From NCBI RefSeq assembly GCF_902859745.1, contig NZ_CADIJW010000002.1:248001-312000 (forward strand): a stretch of 64,000 nt of DNA, written 5' to 3'. The DNA is from Achromobacter dolens (GTDB taxonomy: Bacteria > Pseudomonadota > Gammaproteobacteria > Burkholderiales > Burkholderiaceae_B). Each line of letters begins with the position of its first letter. Position 1 is the stretch's first letter. A program made the translations under genes and the position numbers. Shown piece by piece: positions 15,451 through 24,865 of this stretch. The notes below the pieces were generated by a model that had not been told where the DNA came from, ran no database searches, and saw only the letters and a list, made by a program, of their open reading frames with translations.

Positions 15451-16655
15451 GCCGCGTAGCGGCGCAGACGTTGAGCGAATTGCTCGAGCCCGGCGATGCC
15501 GCTTTGCTGGGCGCGCTGGCACCAGGCCTGCAGGTCATGGAGGAGCTGTTCGCTGCTGGCGCTGGAGCTTTCCCAGATACGGCCGAGTTCGCGGCGCATC
15601 TGCACCAGCGTCGACAGCGACTTGTTCTGGGCGATGGCCTTGTCCACGGCTTCGAGCTGTTCCGGCTGGAGGATGTCCTCGTTGCGGTGGATGGCGCGGC
15701 GCACCTTGTGCAGCTTGGTCCAGCCGCAATCGGCGTTGCCGTCCTGGCGCGAGGCCTTCAGCTTGGCGAGTTCCTCGCGGGCGGCGCTCTTGATCACGTC
15801 CGCGTAGCGGGCCATGACTTCGTAGCGGTGCGTGATCACGCCCTGCAGCGTGCGCAGGTCGATGCCGGTCTTGGAATCATCCAGCTTGAGCTTGGGCGCG
15901 ACCTTCTTGATCTTGGCCAGGCCCAGGAACTTCAGGATGTTGATGTAGCACCAGCCAATGTCGAACTCGTACCACTTGGCCGAAAACTTGGCCGACGTGC
16001 CGTGGGCGTGGTGGTTGTTGTGCAGCTCTTCGCCGCCGATCACGATGCCCCAGGGGAACACGTTGGTGCTGGTGTCCGGGCTGTTGTAGTTGCGGTAGCC
16101 CCAGTAGTGGCCGATGCCGTTGACGACGCCAGCCGCCCAGAAGGGGATCCAGGCCATCTGCACCGCCCACACCGTGACGCCGATCGCGCCGAACAGGGCG
16201 ATGTCGATGGCGAGCATGGTCAGCACGCCCCACAGGCTGTGCTTGCTGTAGACGTTGCGTTCGAGCCAGTCGTCAGGCGTGCCGTGGCCGAACTTGGCCA
16301 TGGTTTCCTTGTTGTTGGATTCTTCGCGGTAGAGCTCGGCGCCGCGGAACAGCACCTTCCAGATGCCGAACAGGATGGGCGAATGGGGATCGCCTTCCTT
16401 TTCGCACTTGGCGTGGTGCTTGCGGTGGATGGCAACCCATTCCTTGGTGACCATGCCGGTCGTCATCCAGAGCCAGAAGCGGAAGAAGTGCATGACGGCC
16501 GGATGCAGGTCCAGGCCCCGGTGCGCCTGGCTGCGGTGCAGGAAGACGGTGACGGACACAATGGTGATGTGCGTCATGACCAGGGTGAAAACGACGATCT
16601 GCCACCAAGTGGCTTGGGTCAGACCGCCGGCAATGAAGGAGAGGATGTAATCCAT
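15447..16655 (-). CDS. Acyl-CoA/fatty acid delta-9-type desaturase
   Basis: The 402-residue integral membrane protein has the three histidine boxes of the membrane di-iron desaturases: HRSQAH (40-45), HRKHH (77-81) and HNNHH (212-216). Paired hydrophobic segments lie around residues 5-37, 145-180 and near box 3. It introduces a double bond into acyl chains, adjusting membrane fluidity. The C-terminal extension after about residue 260 is soluble, charged and helical, and longer than in the minimal bacterial enzymes. It is the first gene of an operon with uvrD and the chorismate mutase gene, overlapping uvrD by 4 bases. Confidence 0.92.
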   Translation of the reverse strand: MDYILSFIAGGLTQATWWQIVVFTLVMTHITIVSVTVFLHRSQAHRGLDLHPAVMHFFRFWLWMTTGMVTKEWVAIHRKHHAKCEKEGDPHSPILFGIWKVLFRGAELYREESNNKETMAKFGHGTPDDWLERNVYSKHSLWGVLTMLAIDIALFGAIGVTVWAVQMAWIPFWAAGVVNGIGHYWGYRNYNSPDTSTNVFPWGIVIGGEELHNNHHAHGTSAKFSAKWYEFDIGWCYINILKFLGLAKIKKVAPKLKLDDSKTGIDLRTLQGVITHRYEVMARYADVIKSAAREELAKLKASRQDGNADCGWTKLHKVRRAIHRNEDILQPEQLEAVDKAIAQNKSLSTLVQMRRELGRIWESSSASSEQLLHDLQAWCQRAQQSGIAGLEQFAQRLRRYAA

Positions 16656-16981
16656 AAAGCTGTAATGAGCCTCGCTTGAAGAGTGCCTGAAGTTTAGCTT
16701 ACCTTTGCCGCGTTATGACAATGGAGTTTCAAAATAGTTTTTGAGGGAAATCAAGGACTAAGCCCTGCTTTTGACCACACTACGCCAGGCGCGCGACCGA
16801 GTCGGCGCGACCCTTGGCGACGATGACGACGCATCCCGGGCCGGGACGCGCCCACGTCGGACACTTCGTTTTGGCTACGCGTCGCGATTAAAGTTCCTGT
16901 CAGGCTGGCACGCGCTGTCTTGCGGGCGCCACGGGTCTGGCGCACACTTCGGTCCGCTATCACCGTCTCTTCCGCCTCACG
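16656..16981. other. Intergenic region, 326 bases, between divergent genes
   Basis: This stretch must contain the promoters of the minus-strand desaturase operon and the plus-strand small exported protein. A short AT-rich tract (about 16690-16760) is present on the desaturase side. No convincing paired -35/-10 elements, stem-loop, RNA gene or extra ORF could be identified. Confidence 0.5.
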
Positions 16982-17377
16982 ATGTTCCGCGAAAAAATCT
17001 GTCCCTATTTTATTGCCCTCCTGACCGCGGCCGGTCTGGCCGCCGCGGCGCCCACGCATGCCCAGTCGCTGAAAATTGGGGACGTTACCGTGCTGGCGTC
17101 CTATTACGAGATCCGTGGCTCGGACTGCCTGGCGCTGCGCGCGCCCCGCGTCACCATCACGCTGCAACCGCGCCTGGGGGTCGCCAGCATCGTCCAGACG
17201 CGCGGCCAGTCCGGCGACTCGGGACGTTGCGCGTACAAGACAGTGCCGGTGGCGCAACTGGTCTACCAGGCCAACCAACCCGGGTCGGATTCGCTGGCTT
17301 GGGAAGTGAAATACCAGAATAAGACCATCGGAACGCGCCGGTACAGCGCGACGCTGGGCATCGCGCCGGCTCCCTGA
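16982..17377 (+). CDS. Small exported protein of unknown function
   Basis: The 131-residue protein begins with a typical signal peptide (MFREKICPYFIALLTAAGLA, cleavage likely after THAQ, about residue 28). The mature part is about 100 residues, rich in beta-strand-like sequence, with two cysteines (in SDCLAL and GRCAYK) that could form a disulphide in the periplasm. No known domain was recognised. The start codon has no clear Shine-Dalgarno sequence, but the signal peptide supports it. It converges with the rsmB-like gene. Function is unknown. Confidence 0.65.
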   Translation: MFREKICPYFIALLTAAGLAAAAPTHAQSLKIGDVTVLASYYEIRGSDCLALRAPRVTITLQPRLGVASIVQTRGQSGDSGRCAYKTVPVAQLVYQANQPGSDSLAWEVKYQNKTIGTRRYSATLGIAPAP

Positions 17378-17400
17378 GCCAGCGCGGGGCCAGCCGCCGC

Positions 17401-19551
17401 TCAGGAAGCCGGCCTGGCCTGATCCGCCTCGCTGGACGCTTCCGCGGCCACCGGTTCCAGGGCCTCCTGGGCGACGGGCGCCTCGGCAGTGCCGACACCC
17501 TCTTCGTGCGGCGCTTCGGCGTCCGACTGCGCCTCGGCTTCGCCTTCCGCTGCGGTGACAGCCTTCTTGCGGCGCTCGAACACGGCGGCGAAGAAGCCGT
17601 CGGTGCCATGCAGGTCCGGACGCAGTTGGACGTAGGGCCCCTCCAGCTTCAGGTTGTCGCAACGGGCAGCCAGGATCTCGGCCGCGTCCACCCGCTCGAA
17701 ATCCGGATGGCTGGCCAGGAAGCGGTCGGCCTGCACTTCGTTTTCCTCGGCCAGCAGGCTGCAGGTGGCGTACACCAGGCGGCCGCCGGGCGCCACGCAG
17801 CGCGCGGCGCTATTGAGGATGCGTTCCTGCAGTTGCCCCAGTTCAGCCAGCGACTCGGGGTGCTGGCGCCACTTCAGGTCGGGGTTGCGGCGCAAGGTGC
17901 CGATGCCGCTGCAGGGCGCGTCGACCAGCACGCGCTGGGCCTTGCCGGCCAGGCGCTTGACGCGGGCGTCGTTCTCGCTGTCGATCGCCACCGGCACCAC
18001 GTTCGACAGGCCGCTGCGTGCAAAGCGCGGCTTGGCTCGCGCCAGGCGGGCGGCCGAGACGTCAAAGGCGTAGAGGCGGCCGGTCGAGCGCATCAGCGCG
18101 CCCAGCAGCAGGGTCTTGCCGCCGGCGCCGGCGCAGAAATCGATGATCATTTCGCCGCGGCGCGGCGCCACCAGCAGGGCCAGCAACTGGCTGCCTTCGT
18201 CCTGCACCTCGATACTGCCGTTCTCGAACTGCGGCCAGCGATTGATGGCCGGACGGCCTTCCATGCGGATGCCCCAGGGCGAGTACGGCATTGCCACGGG
18301 TTCGTAGCGGCCGGCGCTCTGCTGCAGTTCCGCCAGCATGGCGTCACGCTCGACCTTGAGCGGGTTGACCCGCAGGTCCAGGCTGGCCTGGCGGTTGAGG
18401 GCCTCGATCAGGGTTTCGGGGCTTTCCATGGCGCCCAGGCGCTCGTCGAGCCAGTCAGGGATGCTGCCGCGCACGGCGCGCGGCAGCGTCGCCAGGTCGA
18501 TCTGCAGCACGCGTTGCAGCCATTCCGCCTCGGCCGCGTCCAGGCCTTCACGCAGCGCTTCCGTGCCGAGGGTGGCGGCCAGGCCCAGGATGGCCAGGCG
18601 GCGCGAAGCCGGCCCGACGCCGCTTTCGCCGAACTGGCGGTAGCGGCGCAGGTGGCGCAGCACGTCGTAGACGGCTTCGGCCACTTCCGAACGGTCGCGC
18701 GCGCCCAGGCCGGGATGGCCACGCAGCCAGTGCGACAAGGCGGCGTCTGCCGGGTAGGTCCATTGCAGGATCTCGCCCAGCACGCGCTGCACCTGGTCGA
18801 TACGGCTGGCGGCATACGACAGGCGCGGCCGGTTGAATTGCGGCTTTTGCGGGGCGGCGTCACGCCGGCCCTGGCCTTCGCGGCGGTCGGAACCGGGGAA
18901 ACCACGCTCGCCGCCACGGCCTTCGCCGCGCGGAGCGTCGTAGGACGGGCGCGAATCCGGACGACCGAAGGCTTCACGGCGATCCGAACCGAAGGAGCCG
19001 CGCTCGCCGCCGCGGCCTTCGCCGCGCGAAGCGCCATGGGAGGGACGCGAATCCGGTCGACCCTGGCCTTCGCGGCGGTCCGAACCGAAGGAGCCGCGCT
19101 CGCCGCCACGGCCTTCGCCGCGCGAAGCGCCGTAGGACGGGCGCGAATCCGGACGGCCGTAGCCTTCGCGGCGGTCCGAACCGAAGGAACCCCGTTCACC
19201 GCCATGGCCTTGGCCCTCACGGCGCTCCGAGCCGTACGAGCCACGCTCGCCACGCGGCGCGTCATAGGAAGGGCGCGGCGTCGGGCGGCCCGAGCCTTCG
19301 CGCCGGTCGCCGCCGAAGGAACCGCGTTCGCCGCGGCCTTCGCCGCGTGGCGCGTCATAGGACGGACGTGGGGTCGGACGGCTGTCGCGGCGCTCGTCCG
19401 AACGGCCTTCGCGGCCGCCGGCGGCGCGCTCGGGGCGCGGCGCGCGTTCCTGGGCGACGCGGGCCTCGCCCTTGGGGCGCGAGAAGAAGGACCGGCCGTC
19501 ACGCTCTCCGGCGGCTGCCGGGCGGGAACGCGGGGATTGGGGTTTGCTCAT
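17401..19551 (-). CDS. RsmB/NOP-family RNA (cytosine-5) methyltransferase with RG-rich extension
   Basis: The C-terminal two-thirds is a classical m5C methyltransferase. SAM-binding motif I is DFCAGAGGKT, the motif IV catalytic region is DAPCSGIGTLRRNPDLKW, and motif VI is YATCS with the second conserved Cys. A NusB-like helical domain lies before it (about residues 250-350). RsmB methylates C967 of 16S rRNA. The first 230 or so residues are unusual: disordered, very rich in Arg, Gly, Ser and Asp, and built from tandem units of about 31 residues. An Ala/Glu-rich tail ends the protein. The ATG at 19551 is preferred; an in-frame GTG at 19575 is the alternative. It probably forms an operon with purN, which lies 85 bases upstream. 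Confidence 0.88.
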   Translation of the reverse strand: MSKPQSPRSRPAAAGERDGRSFFSRPKGEARVAQERAPRPERAAGGREGRSDERRDSRPTPRPSYDAPRGEGRGERGSFGGDRREGSGRPTPRPSYDAPRGERGSYGSERREGQGHGGERGSFGSDRREGYGRPDSRPSYGASRGEGRGGERGSFGSDRREGQGRPDSRPSHGASRGEGRGGERGSFGSDRREAFGRPDSRPSYDAPRGEGRGGERGFPGSDRREGQGRRDAAPQKPQFNRPRLSYAASRIDQVQRVLGEILQWTYPADAALSHWLRGHPGLGARDRSEVAEAVYDVLRHLRRYRQFGESGVGPASRRLAILGLAATLGTEALREGLDAAEAEWLQRVLQIDLATLPRAVRGSIPDWLDERLGAMESPETLIEALNRQASLDLRVNPLKVERDAMLAELQQSAGRYEPVAMPYSPWGIRMEGRPAINRWPQFENGSIEVQDEGSQLLALLVAPRRGEMIIDFCAGAGGKTLLLGALMRSTGRLYAFDVSAARLARAKPRFARSGLSNVVPVAIDSENDARVKRLAGKAQRVLVDAPCSGIGTLRRNPDLKWRQHPESLAELGQLQERILNSAARCVAPGGRLVYATCSLLAEENEVQADRFLASHPDFERVDAAEILAARCDNLKLEGPYVQLRPDLHGTDGFFAAVFERRKKAVTAAEGEAEAQSDAEAPHEEGVGTAEAPVAQEALEPVAAEASSEADQARPAS
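18880..19430 (-). repeat. Tandem repeat of about 93 bases encoding RG-rich units
   Basis: Roughly five to six imperfect units encode variations of SDRREGxGRPDSRPSY then a small-residue/Ala turn, RGEGRGGERGSFG. The period is 31 codons. The repeat is in frame in the methyltransferase gene, so copy-number change would only alter extension length. Boundaries are approximate. Confidence 0.8.
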
Positions 19552-19636
19552 GGTGTATTCCAGTGGGGCGGACACATGCCGCCCGATAAATGCGATTCAG
19601 GGCCGTCGGCGGCCCGGCTGCGCGGCTGGCGTCGGC

Positions 19637-20302
19637 TCAGGCCGCCGCGGACCAGGTGAACAGGCGGTCGGGATCTCCCTGCACGTCCACCCGGTGGTCA
19701 TTCGTCAGGGTAACCCGGCCTTCGGCGAGCCAGCGCACGGCGGTCGGAAAAGCCTGGTGCTCGACTTCCAGCACGCGTTCGGCCAGCATTTCGGGCGTGT
19801 CGCCAGCCAGGACCGGCACGCAGCCCTGGGCAATGATGGGGCCATGGTCCAGCACCGGCGTCACGAAATGCACGGTGCAGCCATGCACCCGCACCCCGGT
19901 GGCCAGCGCCTGGGCGTGCGTGTGCAGCCCCGGGAACGCCGGCAGCAGCGACGGATGGATGTTGACCAGGCGGCCGCTATAGCGATTGACGAAGCCGGGG
20001 GTCAGCACCCGCATGAAGCCGGCCAGGATGACGTAGTCCGGCGCGTGCAGGTCGATTTCCGTGGCCAGCGCGGCGTCGAACGCTTCGCGGCTGGCATAGT
20101 CCTTGTGGTACAGCGCCGCCGTGGCGATGCCCTGGGCCGCGGCCCATTCCAGGCCGGCGGCGTCCGGCCGACTGGCGATCACGGCGGCGATCGTGGCGGG
20201 CCAGCCCTGTTGGCGACAGGCCTGGACCAGCGCCTGCATGTTGCTGCCTCGTCCCGAGATCAGGATGACGATGCGGCGCGGTGGTGTAGAAGTTTCCGGC
20301 AA
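19637..20302 (-). CDS. purN: Phosphoribosylglycinamide formyltransferase
   Basis: The 221-residue protein is PurN: it opens with RRIVILISGRGSNMQAL and carries the catalytic region with NIHPSLLPAFPGLHTHAQAL and HFVTPVLDHGPIIAQ. The conserved Asn, His and Asp residues used for formyl transfer from 10-formyltetrahydrofolate to GAR are all present. It acts in de novo purine synthesis in the cytoplasm. No ATG is available near the conserved N-terminus. A TTG at 20302 (MPETSTPPRR) is chosen because it places the first strand as in the family and has GGA about 9 bases upstream. The gene is divergent from ribF with 63 bases between starts. Confidence 0.9.
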   Translation of the reverse strand: MPETSTPPRRIVILISGRGSNMQALVQACRQQGWPATIAAVIASRPDAAGLEWAAAQGIATAALYHKDYASREAFDAALATEIDLHAPDYVILAGFMRVLTPGFVNRYSGRLVNIHPSLLPAFPGLHTHAQALATGVRVHGCTVHFVTPVLDHGPIIAQGCVPVLAGDTPEMLAERVLEVEHQAFPTAVRWLAEGRVTLTNDHRVDVQGDPDRLFTWSAAA

Positions 20303-20365
20303 GATGAGCGATCCAAATTGGGGATGACGAACAATCCCGTAATCCAAAATTGTAAACTCTCGCTC

Positions 20366-21331
20366 GTGAAACCACCGCTGCGCATCCACCGATCCCTTCC
20401 GCCGCCCGCCCAGCGCGCTCCCAGCGCGCTGACCATCGGCAATTTCGACGGCGTCCACCGAGGACACCAGGCCATGCTGGCGCGCGTCTGCCAGGTCGCG
20501 CGCGACCGCGGCCTGACGCCCGCCGTGATGACCTTCGAGCCGCACCCGCGCGAGTACTTCGCCACGCTGAACCAGCGTCCCGAGCTGGCGCCCACCCGCA
20601 TTTCCGGGCTGCGCGACAAGCTGGCGGCGCTGGCCCGCTATGGCGTATCCCAGGTCGTGGTCGAGCGCTTCAACGCCCGCCTGGCCGAAATGTCGGCCAA
20701 CGCCTTCATCGAGAACCTGCTGGTGCGGGGGATGGATACCAAGTGGCTGCTGGTGGGCGAGGACTTCCGCTTCGGCCACAAGCGCAGCGGCGACATCGAC
20801 CTGCTGCGCGAAGCCGGCCTGCGCCATGGCTTCGAGGTACAGACCCTGGCCGACGTCACCGACCGCCACGGCCACCGCATTTCCAGCTCGGAAGTGCGCA
20901 CCGCCCTGGCCGTGGGCGACCTGGACCGGGCCCGCCACCTGCTGGGCCACCCCTTCCATATCAGCGGTCACGTGATCCACGGCCAGAAGCTGGGTCGCAC
21001 CCTGGGCTATCCGACCATGAACCTGCGGGTGGCCGAGCGCTGCGCGGCCCGCTCCGGCATCTACGTGGTACAGGTGTATGGCCTGGCCGAGCGCGCCCTG
21101 CCGGCAGTGGCCAGCCTTGGCGTGCGCCCGACCGTCGAGGACCGCGGCCGCGTGCTGCTGGAAGCGCACCTGCTCGACGAGACCGTCAACGCATACGGTA
21201 AACTCGTGCGTGTCGAATTCCTGCAAAAGCTGCGGGACGAAGAAAAATTTCCTGATCTCCCTTCCCTGACTGCCGCCATCGCCGAAGACGCGCGAAACGC
21301 GCGCGCCTATTTTGCCGTTCATGGACTATAA
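20366..21331 (+). CDS. ribF: Bifunctional riboflavin kinase / FAD synthetase
   Basis: The 321-residue protein has the N-terminal FMN adenylyltransferase domain ([14 protein letters not shown], then [12 protein letters not shown] and SSSEVRTAL). The C-terminal riboflavin kinase domain contains [12 protein letters not shown] and [11 protein letters not shown]. It converts riboflavin to FMN and FAD in the cytoplasm. The GTG at 20366 gives [10 protein letters not shown], aligning with the usual N-terminus; an in-frame ATG at 20324 would add 14 residues. Its end overlaps the ileS start by 11 bases, forming a ribF-ileS-lspA operon as in many proteobacteria. Confidence 0.93.
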   Translation: MKPPLRIHRSLPPPAQRAPSALTIGNFDGVHRGHQAMLARVCQVARDRGLTPAVMTFEPHPREYFATLNQRPELAPTRISGLRDKLAALARYGVSQVVVERFNARLAEMSANAFIENLLVRGMDTKWLLVGEDFRFGHKRSGDIDLLREAGLRHGFEVQTLADVTDRHGHRISSSEVRTALAVGDLDRARHLLGHPFHISGHVIHGQKLGRTLGYPTMNLRVAERCAARSGIYVVQVYGLAERALPAVASLGVRPTVEDRGRVLLEAHLLDETVNAYGKLVRVEFLQKLRDEEKFPDLPSLTAAIAEDARNARAYFAVHGL

Positions 21332-24182
21332 AAAGACCCTCAACCTGCCCGATACCCCCTTCCCCATGCGGGGCGACCTCGCCAAACGCGAGCCCGCCTG
21401 GATTGCGCAGTGGGAGGAAAACCACGTCTACCAGGCGATCCGCGCCGCCAGCCGCGGCCGTCCGCGCTTCGTGCTGCACGACGGCCCGCCCTACGCCAAC
21501 GGCGACATCCACATCGGCCACGCGGTCAACAAGATCCTGAAGGACATCATCGTCAAGAGCCGCAACATGGCCGGCTACGACGCGCACTACGTGCCGGGCT
21601 GGGATTGCCACGGCATGCCGATCGAGATCCAGATCGAGAAGAAATACGGCAAGCACCTGCCGGTGGCCGAGGTGCAGTCCAAGGCCCGCGCCTACGCGCT
21701 CGAGCAGATCGACCGCCAGCGCAAGGACTTCAAGCGCCTGGGCGTGCTGGGCGAGTGGGATCGTCCCTACATGACGATGAACTTCAGCAATGAAGCCGAC
21801 GAGATCCGCGCCCTGGGCCGCATCCTGGACAAGGGCTACGTGTTCCGCGGCCTCAAGCCCGTGAACTGGTGTTTCGACTGTGGCTCGGCGCTGGCCGAGG
21901 CCGAGGTCGAATACGCCGACCGCGTCGACCCGGCGGTGGACGTGGCCTTCCCGTTCGCCGAGCACGACAAGCTGGCCAAGGCCTTCGGCCTGGACAAGGT
22001 CGACGACGGCGCCATCGTCATCTGGACCACCACGCCCTGGACCATCCCGTCCAACCAGGCGCTGAACCTGCATCCCGAAATCGAATACGCGCTGGTGCGC
22101 GTGTCGCCCGCCCCCAAGTTCGGCCCGCTGCTGCTGATCGCGCGCGACCGGGTCGAGGCCTGCCTGAAGGGTTGGAACCTGGAAGGCGAAGTCATCGCCA
22201 CCGCCCCGGGCGCGGCGCTGTCGGGCATCGAGTTCCGCCATCCTCTGGCGCAGTTCGAAGCCGCCTACGACCGCAAGGCCCCGGTCTACCTGGGCGAGTA
22301 CGTCACGGCTGACTCCGGCACTGGCGTGGTGCACTCGGCCCCCGCCTACGGTATCGAGGACTTCATCTCGTGCAAGGAGCACGGCATGAAGGACACCGAC
22401 TTCATCAGCCCGGTCATGGGCGACGGCAAGTACGTCGACAGCCTGGCGCTGTTCGGCGGCCTGTCGATCTGGGACGCCAACCCCAAGATCGTCGAGGCCC
22501 TGAAGGAAGCCGGCGCGCTGATGCACGTCGAAAAGCACAAGCACAGCTACATGCACTGCTGGCGCCACAAGACGCCCATCATCTACCGCGCCACCAGCCA
22601 ATGGTTCGCCGGCATGGACATCAAGCCCAAGGACGGCGGCCCGACCCTGCGCGAATCGGCGCTGGCCGGCATCGACGCCACCGCCTTCTACCCGGCCTGG
22701 GGCCGCGCCCGCCTGCACGCCATGATCGCCAACCGTCCGGACTGGACCCTGTCGCGCCAGCGCCAGTGGGGCACGCCGATGGCCTTCTTCGTGCACAAGG
22801 AAACCGGCGCGCTGCATCCGCGCACCTCCGAATTGCTGGAACAGGTCGCGCAACGCGTCGAGCAAGGCGGCATCGAGGCCTGGCAAACGCTGGACCCGCG
22901 CGAGCTGCTGGGCGACGAAGCCGATCAATACGAAAAGAACCGCGACACGCTGGACGTGTGGTTCGACTCGGGCAGCACCCACGCCACCGTGCTGGGCGGC
23001 AAGGACGGCGATTTCGCCGGCTCGCATGGCGCCGAACTGGGTTGGCCCGCCGACCTCTACCTGGAAGGCTCCGACCAGCACCGCGGCTGGTTCCATTCGT
23101 CGCTGCTGACTGGCTGCATGCTGTATGGCCAGCCGCCCTACAAGGCCCTGCTGACGCACGGCTTCGTGGTGGACGGCCAGGGCCGCAAGATGAGCAAGTC
23201 GGTCGGCAACGTGATCGCGCCGCAAAAGGTGTCCGATTCGCTGGGCGCCGAGATCCTGCGCCTGTGGGTCGCCTCCACCGACTACTCGGGCGAGCTGTCG
23301 ATCTCTGACGAGATCCTCAAGCGCGTGGTCGAAGGCTACCGCCGCATCCGCAACACGCTGCGCTTCCTGCTGGCCAACCTGGCCGACTTCGACGCCGTGT
23401 CGCAGTCCGTGCCCTACGGCGAGCTGTTCGAGATCGACCGCTATGCACTGGCCATGACGGCGCAGATGCAGGCCGAGGTGCAGGGCCACTACGAACGCTA
23501 CGACTTCCACCCGGCGGTTTCGCGCCTGCAGACGTTCTGCTCGGAAGACCTGGGCGCGTTCTACCTGGATATCCTGAAAGACCGCCTGTACACCTCGAAG
23601 GTGGACAGCGTGGCCCGCCGCTCGGCCCAGACCGCGCTGCTGGACATCACCCAGACGCTGCTCAAGCTGATGGCGCCGATCCTGTCTTTCACGGCCGAAG
23701 AGGCCTGGAAGGAACTGGTCGGCTCGGCCCTGAAGCACCAGGCCGACGCCGCCCGCGTCACCATCTTCACCGAGGTCTACCACGCGCTGCCGCCGTTCGC
23801 GGACGCCGAGGCCCTGTCGGCCAAGTGGACGCGCCTGCGCGCCATCCGCGCCGAGGTCCAGCGCAAGCTGGAAGAGGTGCGCACGGCCGGCGACATCGGT
23901 TCGTCGCTGCAGGCCGAGGTCGACCTGTACGCCAGCGGCGAAGACCAGCAATTGCTGGCCAGCCTGGGCGACGACCTGCGCTTCGTGCTGATCGTCTCGC
24001 GCGCCGCCGTGCACGCAGGCGAAGGCGAGACGCGCATCGAGGTCACGCCGTCCAAGCACAAGAAGTGCGAGCGCTGCTGGCACTGGCGCCTGGACGTGGG
24101 CCAGGATCCGGATCACCCCGAGATCTGCGGCCGCTGCGTGTCCAACCTGTTCGGCTCGGGCGAAGCCCGCGACAAGGCCTGA
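21321..24182 (+). CDS. ileS: Isoleucyl-tRNA synthetase
   Basis: The 953-residue class I synthetase has HIGH (residues 64-67 in [10 protein letters not shown]), the editing domain (about 190-400, with [14 protein letters not shown]), KMSKS (623-627) and a C-terminal zinc ribbon with CERCWHW and CGRC. It charges tRNA-Ile and edits valine. The start at 21321 ([10 protein letters not shown]) matches the family N-terminus and overlaps the ribF stop; an earlier TTG adds only three residues. The stop is 2 bases before the lspA ATG, so the genes are co-translated. Confidence 0.97.
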   Translation: MDYKKTLNLPDTPFPMRGDLAKREPAWIAQWEENHVYQAIRAASRGRPRFVLHDGPPYANGDIHIGHAVNKILKDIIVKSRNMAGYDAHYVPGWDCHGMPIEIQIEKKYGKHLPVAEVQSKARAYALEQIDRQRKDFKRLGVLGEWDRPYMTMNFSNEADEIRALGRILDKGYVFRGLKPVNWCFDCGSALAEAEVEYADRVDPAVDVAFPFAEHDKLAKAFGLDKVDDGAIVIWTTTPWTIPSNQALNLHPEIEYALVRVSPAPKFGPLLLIARDRVEACLKGWNLEGEVIATAPGAALSGIEFRHPLAQFEAAYDRKAPVYLGEYVTADSGTGVVHSAPAYGIEDFISCKEHGMKDTDFISPVMGDGKYVDSLALFGGLSIWDANPKIVEALKEAGALMHVEKHKHSYMHCWRHKTPIIYRATSQWFAGMDIKPKDGGPTLRESALAGIDATAFYPAWGRARLHAMIANRPDWTLSRQRQWGTPMAFFVHKETGALHPRTSELLEQVAQRVEQGGIEAWQTLDPRELLGDEADQYEKNRDTLDVWFDSGSTHATVLGGKDGDFAGSHGAELGWPADLYLEGSDQHRGWFHSSLLTGCMLYGQPPYKALLTHGFVVDGQGRKMSKSVGNVIAPQKVSDSLGAEILRLWVASTDYSGELSISDEILKRVVEGYRRIRNTLRFLLANLADFDAVSQSVPYGELFEIDRYALAMTAQMQAEVQGHYERYDFHPAVSRLQTFCSEDLGAFYLDILKDRLYTSKVDSVARRSAQTALLDITQTLLKLMAPILSFTAEEAWKELVGSALKHQADAARVTIFTEVYHALPPFADAEALSAKWTRLRAIRAEVQRKLEEVRTAGDIGSSLQAEVDLYASGEDQQLLASLGDDLRFVLIVSRAAVHAGEGETRIEVTPSKHKKCERCWHWRLDVGQDPDHPEICGRCVSNLFGSGEARDKA

Positions 24183-24184
24183 GC

Positions 24185-24709
24185 ATGGCCGGCCCTCAAG
24201 GCACGGCCACCGGGGCATCCGCCGGCGCGCCCCCCGCAAGGGTGGGCCGCTGGCTGGGCATCGCGCTGGCCATCGTCGTGCTGGACCAGCTGACCAAGGT
24301 GTACTTCAACACCTCATACCAGTATGGCGAGCGCCTGAACCTGCTGCCGTTCTTCGACTTCACGCTGCTGTATAACCGCGGCGCGGCATTCAGCTTCCTG
24401 GCATCCGAGGAAGGCTGGCAGCGCTGGCTGTTCACGGCGCTGGGCCTCGTCGCCGCCGTGGTCATCACCGTGATCCTGCGCCGCACCCGCGGCCAGCCGC
24501 GCTTCTGCCTGGCGCTGGCGATGATCCTGGGCGGCGCCATCGGCAACGTGATCGACCGCGTGGTGTATGGCCACGTGGTGGACTTCCTGCTGTTCTATTG
24601 GCGCGACTGGTACTACCCCGCCTTCAATGTGGCGGACGTGGGGATCACCTGCGGCGCGGTACTGCTGGTGCTGGACGAGCTGCTGCGGGCCCGCAAGCCG
24701 CGCGCCTGA
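24185..24709 (+). CDS. lspA: Lipoprotein signal peptidase (signal peptidase II)
   Basis: The 174-residue membrane protein has four hydrophobic segments (about 22-38, 80-98, 106-124, 150-166). The two catalytic aspartates are Asp124 in GNVIDRVV and Asp151 in FNVADVGI; the conserved YNRGAAFS segment is also present. It cleaves the signal peptide of prolipoproteins after lipidation, in the inner membrane. It follows ileS after 2 bases and is closed by a strong terminator, which ends the ribF-ileS-lspA unit. Confidence 0.96.
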   Translation: MAGPQGTATGASAGAPPARVGRWLGIALAIVVLDQLTKVYFNTSYQYGERLNLLPFFDFTLLYNRGAAFSFLASEEGWQRWLFTALGLVAAVVITVILRRTRGQPRFCLALAMILGGAIGNVIDRVVYGHVVDFLLFYWRDWYYPAFNVADVGITCGAVLLVLDELLRARKPRA

Positions 24710-24732
24710 CGCCCTCCCCCGCCCCCCTTCGA

Positions 24733-24757
24733 AACCCGGCCCCTGGCCGGGTTTTTT
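24733..24757 (+). terminator. Rho-independent terminator after lspA
   Basis: AACCCGGCC (24733-24741) pairs with GGCCGGGTT (24745-24753) around a 3-base loop, followed by a run of T to 24757. Confidence 0.92.
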
Positions 24758-24865
24758 CCTGTTTGAGCCCCCCTGCACGCATGGCGAACGGCGCGATGCG
24801 GCAATGCGGAATAAAATCACTGTCCGTTCCCTGATTCGACGGCATCCAAACGCCGTCCGACGCCC

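Noticed and set aside
16751-17662. Minus-strand frame across the small exported protein gene
   Set aside because: Arg/Gly-rich shadow without motifs, overlapping the end of the rsmB-like gene.
18880-19430. Repeats considered as a CRISPR array
   Set aside because: Units of about 93 bases are imperfect, have no unique spacers and are in frame within a gene as 31-codon repeats.
17506-19659. Long plus-strand open frame opposite the rsmB-like gene
   Set aside because: The opposite strand carries clear methyltransferase motifs. The frame stays open because of GC bias and the in-frame DNA repeat.
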